A stretch of DNA of 64,000 bases from an uncultured Clostridia bacterium (GTDB lineage Bacteria; Bacillota; Clostridia; Christensenellales; UBA1242): assembly GCA_934757855.1 (NCBI GenBank), contig CAKVLR010000002.1:124001-188000 (forward strand), read 5' to 3'. The position numbers and the translations under genes are program-made. Below are positions 46,756 through 55,391 of this stretch, piece by piece (position 1 is the stretch's first letter; each line of letters begins with the position of its first letter). The notes below the pieces were generated by a model that saw only the letters and a list, made by a program, of their open reading frames with translations, was not told where the DNA came from and made no database searches.

Positions 46756-48045
46756 TTAATTTTCTTCTTTGAGTTTAGCGATTGCAACTTCAACTTCGGC
46801 AATATCATCTTTAATTTGTCTATTTTGTTCAACCAAAATCTCATTAGTTTTTGCCAAAATTGGGAAGCGGTCTTTGTTTTGTTCCATAACCTCTTCACAG
46901 TGTTGTACGCTCAATCTCAAACCGTCCAACAAGTCAAGGTCCTCACTCAACTTTTTAGCCTTTTCTTCATCAATGTCAACATAATTGTTTACACCATAAA
47001 GCATAACTTTCTTGCGCGCAATAATTGCTTCTCTACGGCGCAACTTTTCTTGGTCGCGCTCCAATCTGCGTTTTACACGCGCAAGTGGAGTGTACTCCTT
47101 ACGGTTTCCTTTCAAATCGCGTTCGTTGATTTTCAATCTTGCTTGCAATTTCGCCAATCTTTCTTCAAGCATTTCAAGTGGGAAGTACTCGTAAACATTT
47201 ACGATTTCTTTTGGCTCAACAACTGGTTCAATCGGTGCTTGCTCGATGTGAGTACCATCATCAATTTCAGGTTCAAGGACTGGTTGTTCATCAATTACAG
47301 CTACACTTGTAGTAGGCTCAGGCTCTGCAACTTGCTCTGCACTTGTTTCAGTACTTTGCACTTCCTCTGCTGGCATAACAGCGGTTTCATCAGTTACAGT
47401 TTGAGTTTCTTCAACTGGTGCAGTTTCCTCTGGTGCTACCACTGTTTCAGTGTATTCAGGCTGTGCATAAGCCTCTTGCTTTGCTTGCTCGTATTGATTA
47501 ACTGCATCTTGATTGATTTCATTAATCATATCATCGAAGTTAAACTCTTCTTCGGCAGGTGCCTCAACTTGCGCAGGTTGCTCTTGTTCTTGCACTTTTG
47601 GTTGATTTTCTTCCTTGTCCTCTTCAAATAATGAGTCGAAGTCATCAAAATCATCAAATTCTTGTTTACGGCGCTCAATCGCCTCACGGCGTTCGTTTGC
47701 AAAGTCTTTTTGAGGTTGAGCATTGTTTTCATCAGCCATACCGGCCTTACCCTCTAACAACGCTCTTTGCTCGCGCTCAGCCTCCTCCTCGTCCCAAGAT
47801 TTGCGAGTTGGTTGTGCATTTTCCTCATCAGACAAAACTTGTGGGCGTGTATTTTGGTCATACGATTGCTCGCGCTTCACCTCTACTTTCTTGCTGTCAT
47901 CTCCGCGACCACGGAAGAAAATAGAGCCATTTTTGTTTGTGATAGACAACACCAAATCAACAAGCAAAATAATGATAAAAGCGACTGCTGCTATCAATGC
48001 AATAATGATAAGTACATTTACTATTGCTTCAACTACTGATTCCAT
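46756..48045 (-). CDS. Membrane-anchored acidic and coiled-coil protein of unknown function
   Basis: A 429-aa protein I do not recognise. One TM segment near the N-terminus (about 8-34) anchors it. Then come about 240 residues rich in Glu, Asp, Gln, Pro and Ala (repeats such as PVEETQTVTDETAV), probably disordered. The last 140 residues are strongly charged and helical (LEERLAKLQARLKINERDLKG, RVKRRLERDQEKLRRREAIIARKK, EEVMEQNKDRFP), a coiled coil. The layout recalls membrane-tethered scaffold proteins of division or envelope assembly, but no family was identified. It starts 40 bp upstream of ssrA's 3' end and has its own terminator. Confidence 0.65.
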   Translation of the reverse strand: MESVVEAIVNVLIIIALIAAVAFIIILLVDLVLSITNKNGSIFFRGRGDDSKKVEVKREQSYDQNTRPQVLSDEENAQPTRKSWDEEEAEREQRALLEGKAGMADENNAQPQKDFANERREAIERRKQEFDDFDDFDSLFEEDKEENQPKVQEQEQPAQVEAPAEEEFNFDDMINEINQDAVNQYEQAKQEAYAQPEYTETVVAPEETAPVEETQTVTDETAVMPAEEVQSTETSAEQVAEPEPTTSVAVIDEQPVLEPEIDDGTHIEQAPIEPVVEPKEIVNVYEYFPLEMLEERLAKLQARLKINERDLKGNRKEYTPLARVKRRLERDQEKLRRREAIIARKKVMLYGVNNYVDIDEEKAKKLSEDLDLLDGLRLSVQHCEEVMEQNKDRFPILAKTNEILVEQNRQIKDDIAEVEVAIAKLKEEN

Positions 48046-48084
48046 TTTTCATTTGCTCCTATTTAAAATTAAATTTGTTTGCAC

Positions 48085-48485
48085 TGGTGGAAGCGATGGG
48101 AGTTGAACCCATGTCCAAACAGTATTCATTTCCATTTTCTACGCGCATAGTAAATTTGTAAATCTCGTAAAAATTCGCCAAACTCACAAAACTCATTTTT
48201 ACCATTTCGCTAAAATTAACTCCAAAACAGCGAACTGTTTTTGGGCGTGGTTTAGTGGGGGTTAAAGCCCTATACAAAACGACCAAACCAACATTTCATA
48301 TAGAACTGTCTAAAAATAACTTAGACTTGTTGTTTAAGCATACGCAACTGCACCATAGGTAGCAGGCATAACTTGAACATTTGCTTTTTTGTCAGCATTT
48401 AAATTTAGTTTCCGTTAACAACGCAGACGAGCCTGCGACACGCAAATAGAAAGAATTACCTATCTGTCAAAACCAGTACGCTCCC
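48085..48485 (-). ncRNA. ssrA: tmRNA (transfer-messenger RNA)
   Basis: tmRNA rescues stalled ribosomes together with SmpB. The acceptor stem GGGAGCG (5') pairs with CGCTTCC before the encoded CCA at 48085, and the TPsiC-like part GGTTCAACTCC is present. The 5' start is followed by TACTGGTTTTGACAG, as in other tmRNAs. The tag reading frame, from about 48387, begins ADKKANVQ and ends GAVAYA before TAA. The gene follows smpB by 10 bp. Its length of about 400 nt is slightly above the usual 350-380. Confidence 0.95.
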
Positions 48486-48495
48486 CTAAAAGGGA

Positions 48496-48945
48496 CTAGC
48501 ATCTAGCCATCTTTATTTCTCGCTGAACATCGCGCGCAAGGTCGCGTTTTTTGATTGTGTCGCGCTTATCGTGTAACTTTTTACCCCTGCAAATAGCGAT
48601 TTCAACTTTTACGAGCGACCTATCAAAGAAAAGTTTTAGCGGTACAATAGTGAGTCCTTTTTGTGAGATAGCCTCAACTAACTCCGTAATTTCTACCTTG
48701 TTTAATAGCAATTTCCTTGCCCTTCGCTCGTCAGGAACAAAGTTTGAAGTATGTTCGTAAGTTTTGATGTACATATTGATAATGTACGCTTCATTGTTAC
48801 GAATAGTGACATAAGTATCATTTATGCTCGAATGACCCGCACGAATGGACTTAACTTCACAACCTTGTAAACTGATGCCCGCAGTAAAGTTTTTCAGCAC
48901 AAAATATTCAAAATGAGCATGTTTATTGGTGGCTATTACCTTCAT
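48496..48945 (-). CDS. smpB: SsrA-binding protein SmpB
   Basis: SmpB binds tmRNA and delivers it to stalled ribosomes. The 149-aa protein has NKHAHFEYFVLKNFTAGISLQGCEVKSIRAG, DERRARKLLLNK and the basic tail GKKLHDKRDTIKKRDLARDVQREI, all typical. ATG 48945 has AGGAG 7 bases upstream; the longer frame adds 8 residues. The gene precedes ssrA directly. Confidence 0.96.
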   Translation of the reverse strand: MKVIATNKHAHFEYFVLKNFTAGISLQGCEVKSIRAGHSSINDTYVTIRNNEAYIINMYIKTYEHTSNFVPDERRARKLLLNKVEITELVEAISQKGLTIVPLKLFFDRSLVKVEIAICRGKKLHDKRDTIKKRDLARDVQREIKMARC

Positions 48946-48957
48946 TCCTATACTCCT

Positions 48958-48985
48958 ATTATACCACATTTTTGTATTTTTTCAA
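48958..48985 (-). promoter_or_regulatory. Possible promoter of smpB-ssrA
   Basis: On the minus strand TTGAAA (48985-48980) and TATAAT (48963-48958) are 16 bp apart, with TGG before the -10. The start of transcription would fall only about 6 bases before ATG 48945, so most of the Shine-Dalgarno site would be untranscribed. The promoter could serve mainly ssrA. Confidence 0.45.
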
Positions 48986-49036
48986 TACCTTTTTTCAAAA
49001 AAGTATGCAAAAACTACCCAGAAAACTAAAAAAGCA

Positions 49037-51154
49037 TTAATTTTCTAGCATTTTAAAGTTAATTTGCCTTTTTCTAAGATTCACGCTATCGACCATAACG
49101 CGTACTTTTTGCCCTAATTGATAATCGTGTTTTGTACCGCTGAGTTTGTATAATTTCTCGATAAACACATAATTGTCTGTTGGTAAATTTTCCATAGAAC
49201 ACATACCCTCAACAGTATTTGGTAATTCTACAAACACACCAAAGTTTGTAGCACCAGAAACCACGCCTTCGTAAATTTCGCCCACATGATTTTGCATATA
49301 ATCGGCTTTTTTGAGGTCATCAACCTCGCGTTCTGCGCACTCAGCCAACTTTTCACGCTCGCTTGTAAGCAGGCTCGCCTCCTCTACAAATTCATTGTAC
49401 CATTCCATTGCCTTTTTATCTTTATTACGCAAGTAGAATTTCTTGATAATTCGGTGAATTAGCAAATCTGGATACCTACGAATTGGCGAAGTAAAGTGAC
49501 AATAGTCTTTGGCAGCGATACCAAAATGACCTAAATTTTTAGGAGCATAGCGTGCCTTTTGCAAACTGCGAAGCATAACGGAGTTGATGAGTTTTTCGTA
49601 AGGCTTGCCCTCAACTTTTTTGAGTAAATGTTGCAATTCTTTTGGGGTTACTTTGTCTGGATTGTCGGCAACTTTGTAGCCAAATTGCCCAGCAAATTGA
49701 AAGAAATCAAACATTTTTTGCCCATCTGGCTGTTCGTGAACACGGTACAAAAACGGAATTTTCTCTTTGCAACAAGCGTGAGCAACTGTTTCATTTGCAA
49801 TAAGCATAAATGACTCAATAAGCATATGCGCCTCATTGCGCTCATATAGCACAACATCAACCACATGCCCCGCTTCGTCCATTACAAATTTGCACTCAGG
49901 CAAGTCAAATTCCAACGCACCGCGCTTTTGCCTCTTTTTCTCCAAAATGCGGTGTAATTTTTGCATAGATTTGAAATCTTTTACCAAATAATCGTATTTT
50001 TTGCAAGTTTCTTCATCATCATTTAAGATAGCAAACACATCTTTGTATGTCATTTTTTCTCGAGATTTAATGTAGCCCTCGCAAATTTCGTAGTCAATAA
50101 CATCGCCATCACTATCAATTTTCATTATAACAGACAAAGTAAGTCGCAAAACTTTTGGGTTGAGCGAACAAATGCCGTTGCTCAATTCACGCGGAAGCAT
50201 AGGATATACCAAATCAGGAAAATACACACTTGTACCGCGTTTGTATGCCTCTTTATCAAGCGGGCTATTTTGCTTTACATATTCCGAAACATCGGCAATA
50301 TGCACGCCTAGCGTAAAAGTGCCGTCATCATTCTCGGTAATACCTACCGCATCATCTATATCTTTTGTATCAAAACTGTCGATAGTGACGATATTTTGGT
50401 TGGTAAAATCGCGCCTACCGTGCAAAGCACTTTCTGGCACTTTTTGAGGCAAAGTCTTAGCCTCTGCAAGCACTTCTGGCTCAAATTCTTCATAAAGATT
50501 GTTTTCACGAATAATCGCAAGCATTTCAATCTTAGGGTCGCCGTTAAGCCCCAAAACCTCAGTAATTGCACCTTGCGGATTTTTGTCACCCGCTACATAT
50601 TTGGTGATACGACAAACAACTTTGTCGCCCGCTTTTACATTGAATTTTTTGATATTGCGCACCAAAATATCCTTGAAATAGCGCGTATCATCGGGCTTCA
50701 CAAAGCCCAAACCTTGATTCACTATGTCTAATGTGCCAACAATGTTTTTTGCATTGCGTTCTACAATTTTTACAACTGCACCCTCTGTACGGTCACCGTT
50801 TTTGCGAATTTTTACCAATACTGTATCATTATGCAAAGCAGTCTTTAATGCAACTGGCGGAATAAACACATCAGGCGTTTCGCCATTATCACGAAATTTG
50901 CAAAATGCAAAACCGCGTGCATTACCTACAAGCACGCCTTTTTTGAGTCCTAACTCATCGATAGTGGCAAGTTTATCCTTACCCTCAACCATTAAATCGC
51001 CACTCTCAATCATTTCGCCAATGTAACTATACGCCGTGGTAAAATCATACCCTAGCCCACTACTAAGTGCAGTCGCAAGTTCGGTACGATTACGAAAATT
51101 GAGATTGTTTGATTTGATAAAATCTAAAATTGCATTAATTTGTTCTTGTTGCAT
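49037..51154 (-). CDS. rnr: Ribonuclease R
   Basis: RNase R is a 3'-5' exonuclease that degrades structured RNA and, with tmRNA, faulty messages. The 705-aa protein has the cold-shock domains (VIPPVALKTALHNDTVLVKI), the RNB catalytic part (TIDSFDTKDIDDAVGI, VHIADVSEYV, YFPDLVYPMLPRELSNGICSLNP) with its Asp residues, and an S1 domain (VGEIYEGVVSGATNFGVFVELPNTVEGM). It lies between secG and smpB, the common order secG-rnr-smpB-ssrA. Confidence 0.97.
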   Translation of the reverse strand: MQQEQINAILDFIKSNNLNFRNRTELATALSSGLGYDFTTAYSYIGEMIESGDLMVEGKDKLATIDELGLKKGVLVGNARGFAFCKFRDNGETPDVFIPPVALKTALHNDTVLVKIRKNGDRTEGAVVKIVERNAKNIVGTLDIVNQGLGFVKPDDTRYFKDILVRNIKKFNVKAGDKVVCRITKYVAGDKNPQGAITEVLGLNGDPKIEMLAIIRENNLYEEFEPEVLAEAKTLPQKVPESALHGRRDFTNQNIVTIDSFDTKDIDDAVGITENDDGTFTLGVHIADVSEYVKQNSPLDKEAYKRGTSVYFPDLVYPMLPRELSNGICSLNPKVLRLTLSVIMKIDSDGDVIDYEICEGYIKSREKMTYKDVFAILNDDEETCKKYDYLVKDFKSMQKLHRILEKKRQKRGALEFDLPECKFVMDEAGHVVDVVLYERNEAHMLIESFMLIANETVAHACCKEKIPFLYRVHEQPDGQKMFDFFQFAGQFGYKVADNPDKVTPKELQHLLKKVEGKPYEKLINSVMLRSLQKARYAPKNLGHFGIAAKDYCHFTSPIRRYPDLLIHRIIKKFYLRNKDKKAMEWYNEFVEEASLLTSEREKLAECAEREVDDLKKADYMQNHVGEIYEGVVSGATNFGVFVELPNTVEGMCSMENLPTDNYVFIEKLYKLSGTKHDYQLGQKVRVMVDSVNLRKRQINFKMLEN

Positions 51155-51164
51155 TATTTTTTCC

Positions 51165-51197
51165 TTTTAAAAATAAATAAAGAGGGGGCTACCCTCT
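51165..51197 (-). terminator. Probable terminator after secG
   Basis: AGAGGG (51181-51186) pairs with CCCTCT (51192-51197); the minus strand continues with a T-rich stretch. It lies 12 bp after the secG stop. Confidence 0.55.
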
Positions 51198-51208
51198 CTC
51201 AATCTTGT

Positions 51209-51529
51209 CTAAGCAGCCGCAGTCGCTGGCACAACGAGTGTCAACACAAAGTACAAAACTGTAGCAATGGCAACCGCTATTGCTAACCACATAGTTGCCC
51301 TTTTCATACGACCTTCTTTGGTCGCACCTTTGTTATGTGAATAGTAAGTTTCTGTCGCACCAGTAATCGCGTTTATACCACCTTGACTATTGCTAGGTTG
51401 CATCAAAACGAGTACGATAATCGCAATCGCCGCAAGCCCAATAAAGGCAAGCAACACATATTTTACGATAGGAACTGTTGTAGTCACCCAAGTAGGCAAA
51501 CCTGCACCCAAAATGCTAATTAAACTCAT
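51209..51529 (-). CDS. secG: Protein translocase subunit SecG
   Basis: SecG is a small part of the SecYEG channel. The 106-aa protein has two TM segments (about 20-45 and 80-102) and the connecting loop VLMQPSNSQGGINAITGATETYY, typical for SecG. It is somewhat longer than the usual 75-80 aa because of an N-terminal hydrophobic segment. GGAGG lies before the ATG. Confidence 0.93.
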   Translation of the reverse strand: MSLISILGAGLPTWVTTTVPIVKYVLLAFIGLAAIAIIVLVLMQPSNSQGGINAITGATETYYSHNKGATKEGRMKRATMWLAIAVAIATVLYFVLTLVVPATAAA

Positions 51530-51566
51530 TTAAGCCTCCAAAAAATATTTAAGTATTGTAGTAAGT

Positions 51567-51595
51567 AGTATAACATAGATATTGTAAATTTACAA
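51567..51595 (-). promoter_or_regulatory. Promoter of secG
   Basis: On the minus strand TTGTAA (51595-51590) and TATACT (51572-51567) are 17 bp apart, with TG before the -10. Confidence 0.6.
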
Positions 51596-51622
51596 GTCAA
51601 TTTGCAAAAATTTTAAATTTTA

Positions 51623-52390
51623 TCAATAATATCTGCTTTCAAGCGTATTTTCGCTATTTACAAACACTTCAATCGTGCCGTGTCCGTAGTCCTCAGTAGC
51701 CAACAAATCAAAAGTCTTGATTGCCATTCTAGTCTTTGCGGAAGTATTTTTAGTAGGGTTGTCCAAAATAATAGTTACTCCAAAATGAGTGCTAATCGTT
51801 ACTTTTGAGTTTGTATAACTAATACTTGAAAAAAGCGCTTTCATATCGGTTAAATTTCTACTTAATTCAGTAAAAGCGTTGTACATACCCACAAAAGTAT
51901 CAGTATGTGCAAACGAAATTGTGTCGCCTAATTTGTAGTTTTTGTCCTCCAAATCTTTGATTTCGGTCAAAATTTCGTTGGTTTGAGTGCTAGAAAAAGT
52001 AGATTTTAATTCCAAAATTTTAAAATATTCATCAACTATCGCAAATTTTGTTTCGCTAAGTTTGATTGCATATACTTGTTGGCGTTCAATCGCGTGAATA
52101 TTGACAATATTTGGCCAAGCGACCTCCAAATCAATCACGCGCATTTTGGGGTATTTTTTCTCCAAATTCTCTTTTGCTCGTTTTTTGTCCAGTACAAATA
52201 CACTTTGCCCGCGCACACCCGTATTTTCGAGCATTGTTTCACTACTGATACTTGCCAATGCACTGCTAGGAGTATTGTACCAAATTACCCTTGCGGACTC
52301 CAACGCAAAAATTGTGCTAGAAACCACAACTAAGAGCGTTATTACCGCCAAAATCGAAACAACTACCGCAATTTTTGCATTTTTTGTCAA
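51623..52390 (-). CDS. ftsQ: FtsQ/DivIB-type cell division protein
   Basis: A 255-aa protein with one N-terminal TM segment (about 8-31) and an extracellular POTRA-like domain followed by a beta domain (SVFVLDKKRAKENLEKKYPKMRVIDLEVAWPNIVNIHAIERQQVYAI, typical for the FtsQ POTRA/beta region). FtsQ bridges the divisome outside the membrane. It lies 16 bp after murA, a common order. Sequence conservation in this family is low, so the name rests on layout and context. Confidence 0.8.
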   Translation of the reverse strand: MTKNAKIAVVVSILAVITLLVVVSSTIFALESARVIWYNTPSSALASISSETMLENTGVRGQSVFVLDKKRAKENLEKKYPKMRVIDLEVAWPNIVNIHAIERQQVYAIKLSETKFAIVDEYFKILELKSTFSSTQTNEILTEIKDLEDKNYKLGDTISFAHTDTFVGMYNAFTELSRNLTDMKALFSSISYTNSKVTISTHFGVTIILDNPTKNTSAKTRMAIKTFDLLATEDYGHGTIEVFVNSENTLESRYY

Positions 52391-52406
52391 TTTATTTCTC
52401 CTAAAA

Positions 52407-53660
52407 TTAAATTTCTTTTCTTATATCAGCGCCCAATTCGTTTAGCCTCAAATCTAAGTCGCAATAACCACGCTCAATGTGATAAATATCATTTACAGTT
52501 GTGTAACCATTTGCGCAAAGACCCGCTAGCACCAAACTAGCACCACCGCGCAAGTCTTTTGCATACACCTCAGCCCCACTCAAATTTGGCACCCCCTCCA
52601 CATAAGCGGTACAGTCACGCACGCGGACTTTTGCTCCCATTTTGATTAATTCAGGCACAAATTTAAATCTCGATTCAAAGATATTTTCTTGCACCACGCA
52701 ACACCCTTTTGCCACAGTATGCAAGGTAAGAATCTGCGCTTGCAAGTCGGTTGCAAACCCAGGGTAAACTTGCGTTTCCACAAAGCCCGCGCTTTTGAGA
52801 GTTTTTGGACTCTTTAAGTAAATTTTATCACCTTTTGCCCGCAAAATGCAACCAGAATAACGCAATTTGTCAATTAAACTTGCAAAAAACATAGGATTGC
52901 ACCCGCAAACCTCGATTTCACCGCCAGTAATTGTGCTTGCAATCAAATATGTGCCTGCAATTATTCGGTCGCCAATAGGGGTATATTCCGTGCCACAAAG
53001 CCTATCCACGCCCTCAATTTCCAATTTTCCCGTACCAGCGCCAAAAATACGCGCACCCATTTTGTTGAGGAAATTGCACAAATCTACCACTTCTGGCTCG
53101 CGCGCACAATTTAAAATTGTAGTTTTACATTTGCCTAAAACAGCAGTCATAATTAAATTTTCAGTTGCTCCAACGCTAGGAAAATCAAGATGCACTAGCC
53201 CGCCGTGAAATTTAGTCGCATCGCAGTTAATGACACCGTGATTCTCAGTAATCACAACCCCCATATCGCGCAAGCCCTTTAAATGCAAATCAATCGGGCG
53301 CAGACCTATATCACAACCACCTGGGTATGCAACGCGCGCACGCTTAAAACGCCCAAGCATAGCACCTAATGTAAAAATTGAAGAGCGCAAGAGTTTGGCT
53401 ATCTCCACTGGCACGAATTTTGGATTTGCGCTTTCGCCGTTAATTACTAGCGCATTATCTTGTCGAAGCACTTTCATACCTAATTTCTCCAAAATTGCGC
53501 ACATATTGCTGACATCGGTAAAATAAGGAGGATTTTTTAGCACTACCTCCCCCTCACTCAATATGCACCCTGCCAAAATCGGCAAATATGCATTTTTGGC
53601 ACACTCCACTTTGATACTACCGCAAATTTTGCGACCACCATTTATTATGTATTTACTCAA
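52407..53660 (-). CDS. murA: UDP-GlcNAc 1-carboxyvinyltransferase
   Basis: MurA adds enolpyruvate to UDP-GlcNAc, the first committed step of peptidoglycan synthesis. The 417-aa protein has CAKNAYLPILA (Lys22, Asn23), the active-site YPGGCDIGLRPIDLHL with Cys116 (the fosfomycin target), GATENLIM and RGGASLVLAG. All regions of both halves of the inside-out barrel are present. Start at 53660 has AGGGG upstream. Confidence 0.96.
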   Translation of the reverse strand: MSKYIINGGRKICGSIKVECAKNAYLPILAGCILSEGEVVLKNPPYFTDVSNMCAILEKLGMKVLRQDNALVINGESANPKFVPVEIAKLLRSSIFTLGAMLGRFKRARVAYPGGCDIGLRPIDLHLKGLRDMGVVITENHGVINCDATKFHGGLVHLDFPSVGATENLIMTAVLGKCKTTILNCAREPEVVDLCNFLNKMGARIFGAGTGKLEIEGVDRLCGTEYTPIGDRIIAGTYLIASTITGGEIEVCGCNPMFFASLIDKLRYSGCILRAKGDKIYLKSPKTLKSAGFVETQVYPGFATDLQAQILTLHTVAKGCCVVQENIFESRFKFVPELIKMGAKVRVRDCTAYVEGVPNLSGAEVYAKDLRGGASLVLAGLCANGYTTVNDIYHIERGYCDLDLRLNELGADIRKEI

Positions 53661-53762
53661 AAAAATTTTTCCCCTTTTATATAATAAGATATGGGAAAAA
53701 ACTATTTTTCGTGAGTAAATGGAAAAAACCTAAAAGTTTAAAACGGATTTTTATATAAAAAG

Positions 53763-53791
53763 AAAAAAGGCAGTTAAATTTTGCCTTTTTT
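53763..53791 (-). terminator. Terminator of the NYN protein gene
   Basis: AAAAAAGGCA (53763-53772) pairs with TTGCCTTTTT (53781-53790) across an 8-base loop, then a T-run on the minus strand. Confidence 0.8.
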
Positions 53792-53798
53792 GTAATAG

Positions 53799-54449
53799 TT
53801 ATTTCAAAATACTGAGCAGGTCCTCAAGACTATTGTAGAGGTCCTCCTCTTCTTCATCTAGGTCATCACCTTTTGCAGACAAGATATCCTCAATTTCGCC
53901 GATTAACTCCTCACGCTGTTTCATAGCGGAGTCATCATCATCACTCATAACCGCTGTCGAACGCTCACTAATGTTACGCAATCTATCACTTAACTCCTTT
54001 TTAGAAAGTTTGGTAGGTTTAGCATAATGAACACTAAGTGGAATTTTTTGGTCATACATATGGTCGTTTCCATCAGTATTTTCAGTAGCAACAGTAATGA
54101 CCTTTTTCCCGCCTGCGCGCAAGAAAGCAAGCAATGGCACCAAGTCCCCTACACCCGCAACGATAGCAAAAGTGTCAATAAATGGTTTGGTGTGATACAT
54201 ATTTACTGCATCAATAATAATACGCGTATCTAACTGAGATTTTGCGCGTTTTTTATAGCGCATAGTAGGTGTCGAATCAAAACCATATTTTTCGATAACC
54301 TCATCAAATTTGATGTGTTTGCGTTCGTTGAACCCGTAAACTTTGCAATAACAAAGATTGCCCGTCTTTTGAATTTGCTCGATAATGTCTTTAAACACTG
54401 GCAAACTTACTTTTGCGTTGTCAATGTCGATTAAAAGTGCAATTTGCAT
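53799..54449 (-). CDS. NYN-domain (PIN-like) nuclease
   Basis: A 216-aa protein with a NYN domain of the LabA/DUF88 type: ALLIDIDNAK (first Asp motif), FDSTPTMRYKKRAKSQLDTRIIIDAV, AIVAGVGDLVPLLAFLRAGGKKVI with the second acidic site, and the Asn-x-x-x-Gly pattern. NYN domains are RNases related to PIN nucleases. After about residue 135 comes an acidic coiled tail (SDDDDSA, SAKGDDLDEEEEDLYNSLEDLLSI). It follows ogg by 17 bp. Confidence 0.85.
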   Translation of the reverse strand: MQIALLIDIDNAKVSLPVFKDIIEQIQKTGNLCYCKVYGFNERKHIKFDEVIEKYGFDSTPTMRYKKRAKSQLDTRIIIDAVNMYHTKPFIDTFAIVAGVGDLVPLLAFLRAGGKKVITVATENTDGNDHMYDQKIPLSVHYAKPTKLSKKELSDRLRNISERSTAVMSDDDDSAMKQREELIGEIEDILSAKGDDLDEEEEDLYNSLEDLLSILK

Positions 54450-54466
54450 AATAAAACCCTCCGCAA

Positions 54467-55312
54467 TTATTTTAAATTAATGTTTTTTCGCTTGTAGTAA
54501 AAGAGATATTGCTGGCAATAGCCACTATCCATACCAAAAGTTTGCACAAACCATTCAGAGATTTTTTCGCGTTTTGTTTCTAGCCCTTTAAAATCTTCGT
54601 GATAGACCTTGTCTATCCAAGTATCCACAGGGAACACATCAAAACGATTAAAACCAAATAGCAAAATGCAATCGGCGACTTTTGGACCAATACCTTTGAG
54701 TTTTAGCAATTCTTTCCGTAATTCAGTAGTTTTGAGTTTGCTAAGATTTTCCAAAAACATCGGCTCACTGATTTTTTGTATCGTTTCCACCAAATATGGC
54801 GCACGATAACCGCAACCGAAATTTACAAAATCTTTTTCAGTAATTTGCTTTAAACTATCTAAATCTGGAAAGGCATATCCCCATTCCATTTTTTGCCCAA
54901 AATTTGTCGCAATCGCAGTCACACTATTGCGTATGCGCGGTATGTTGTTGTTTGCGGAAATTATAAAATCAACTATAACCTCCACTAGTGGCTGGCGCAA
55001 GAGTCTAACCCCTTTGCCATATTCCAAAGCCGAGCCTAATATCTCAAATTTTCCCAGCCTCGATAATATCATATCATAATTTGTGTAAAAATCAAAATAA
55101 TTTGCAAAGAAATTTGGATTTTCTGTATGAATTATGTAATTTTTGGGAGTTATACTCTCAATTTCGGCGTGGTATCCCCCCGAATTTACCCACCATACCC
55201 CATTTTCTTTGCAACCGAAACGGAACACCTGTCCACTGGCAAGCGCCCCCTCTGGGGTAAAAGTATCTGCATTTTTTACTATTATTTTATCGTTTAAAAT
55301 CTCATATTCCAT
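54467..55312 (-). CDS. ogg: 8-oxoguanine DNA glycosylase, OGG1 type
   Basis: A 281-aa bifunctional glycosylase that removes 8-oxoguanine. It has the OGG1 N-terminal domain (TFTPEGALASGQVFRF) and the HhH-GPD motif LKGIGPKVADCILLFGF with the catalytic Lys211 and Asp230 in FPVDTWIDK. Such enzymes are less widespread in bacteria than MutM but known in Clostridia. No iron-sulphur cluster is present. The upstream gene is the inositol-phosphatase-like protein. Confidence 0.88.
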   Translation of the reverse strand: MEYEILNDKIIVKNADTFTPEGALASGQVFRFGCKENGVWWVNSGGYHAEIESITPKNYIIHTENPNFFANYFDFYTNYDMILSRLGKFEILGSALEYGKGVRLLRQPLVEVIVDFIISANNNIPRIRNSVTAIATNFGQKMEWGYAFPDLDSLKQITEKDFVNFGCGYRAPYLVETIQKISEPMFLENLSKLKTTELRKELLKLKGIGPKVADCILLFGFNRFDVFPVDTWIDKVYHEDFKGLETKREKISEWFVQTFGMDSGYCQQYLFYYKRKNINLK

Positions 55313-55391
55313 AATTAAATTTACCTAAAATAAATTGCGGTTATGCCTATCAAAATATCAATAAGCAAGATATAAATTTTTGATTTTTTGC

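Noticed and set aside
46816..47631. 271-codon open frame on the plus strand opposite the coiled-coil gene
   Set aside because: It mirrors the low-complexity Glu/Gln coding sequence of the minus-strand gene, has no ribosome site and gives a Phe/Leu/Cys-rich peptide typical of an antisense shadow.
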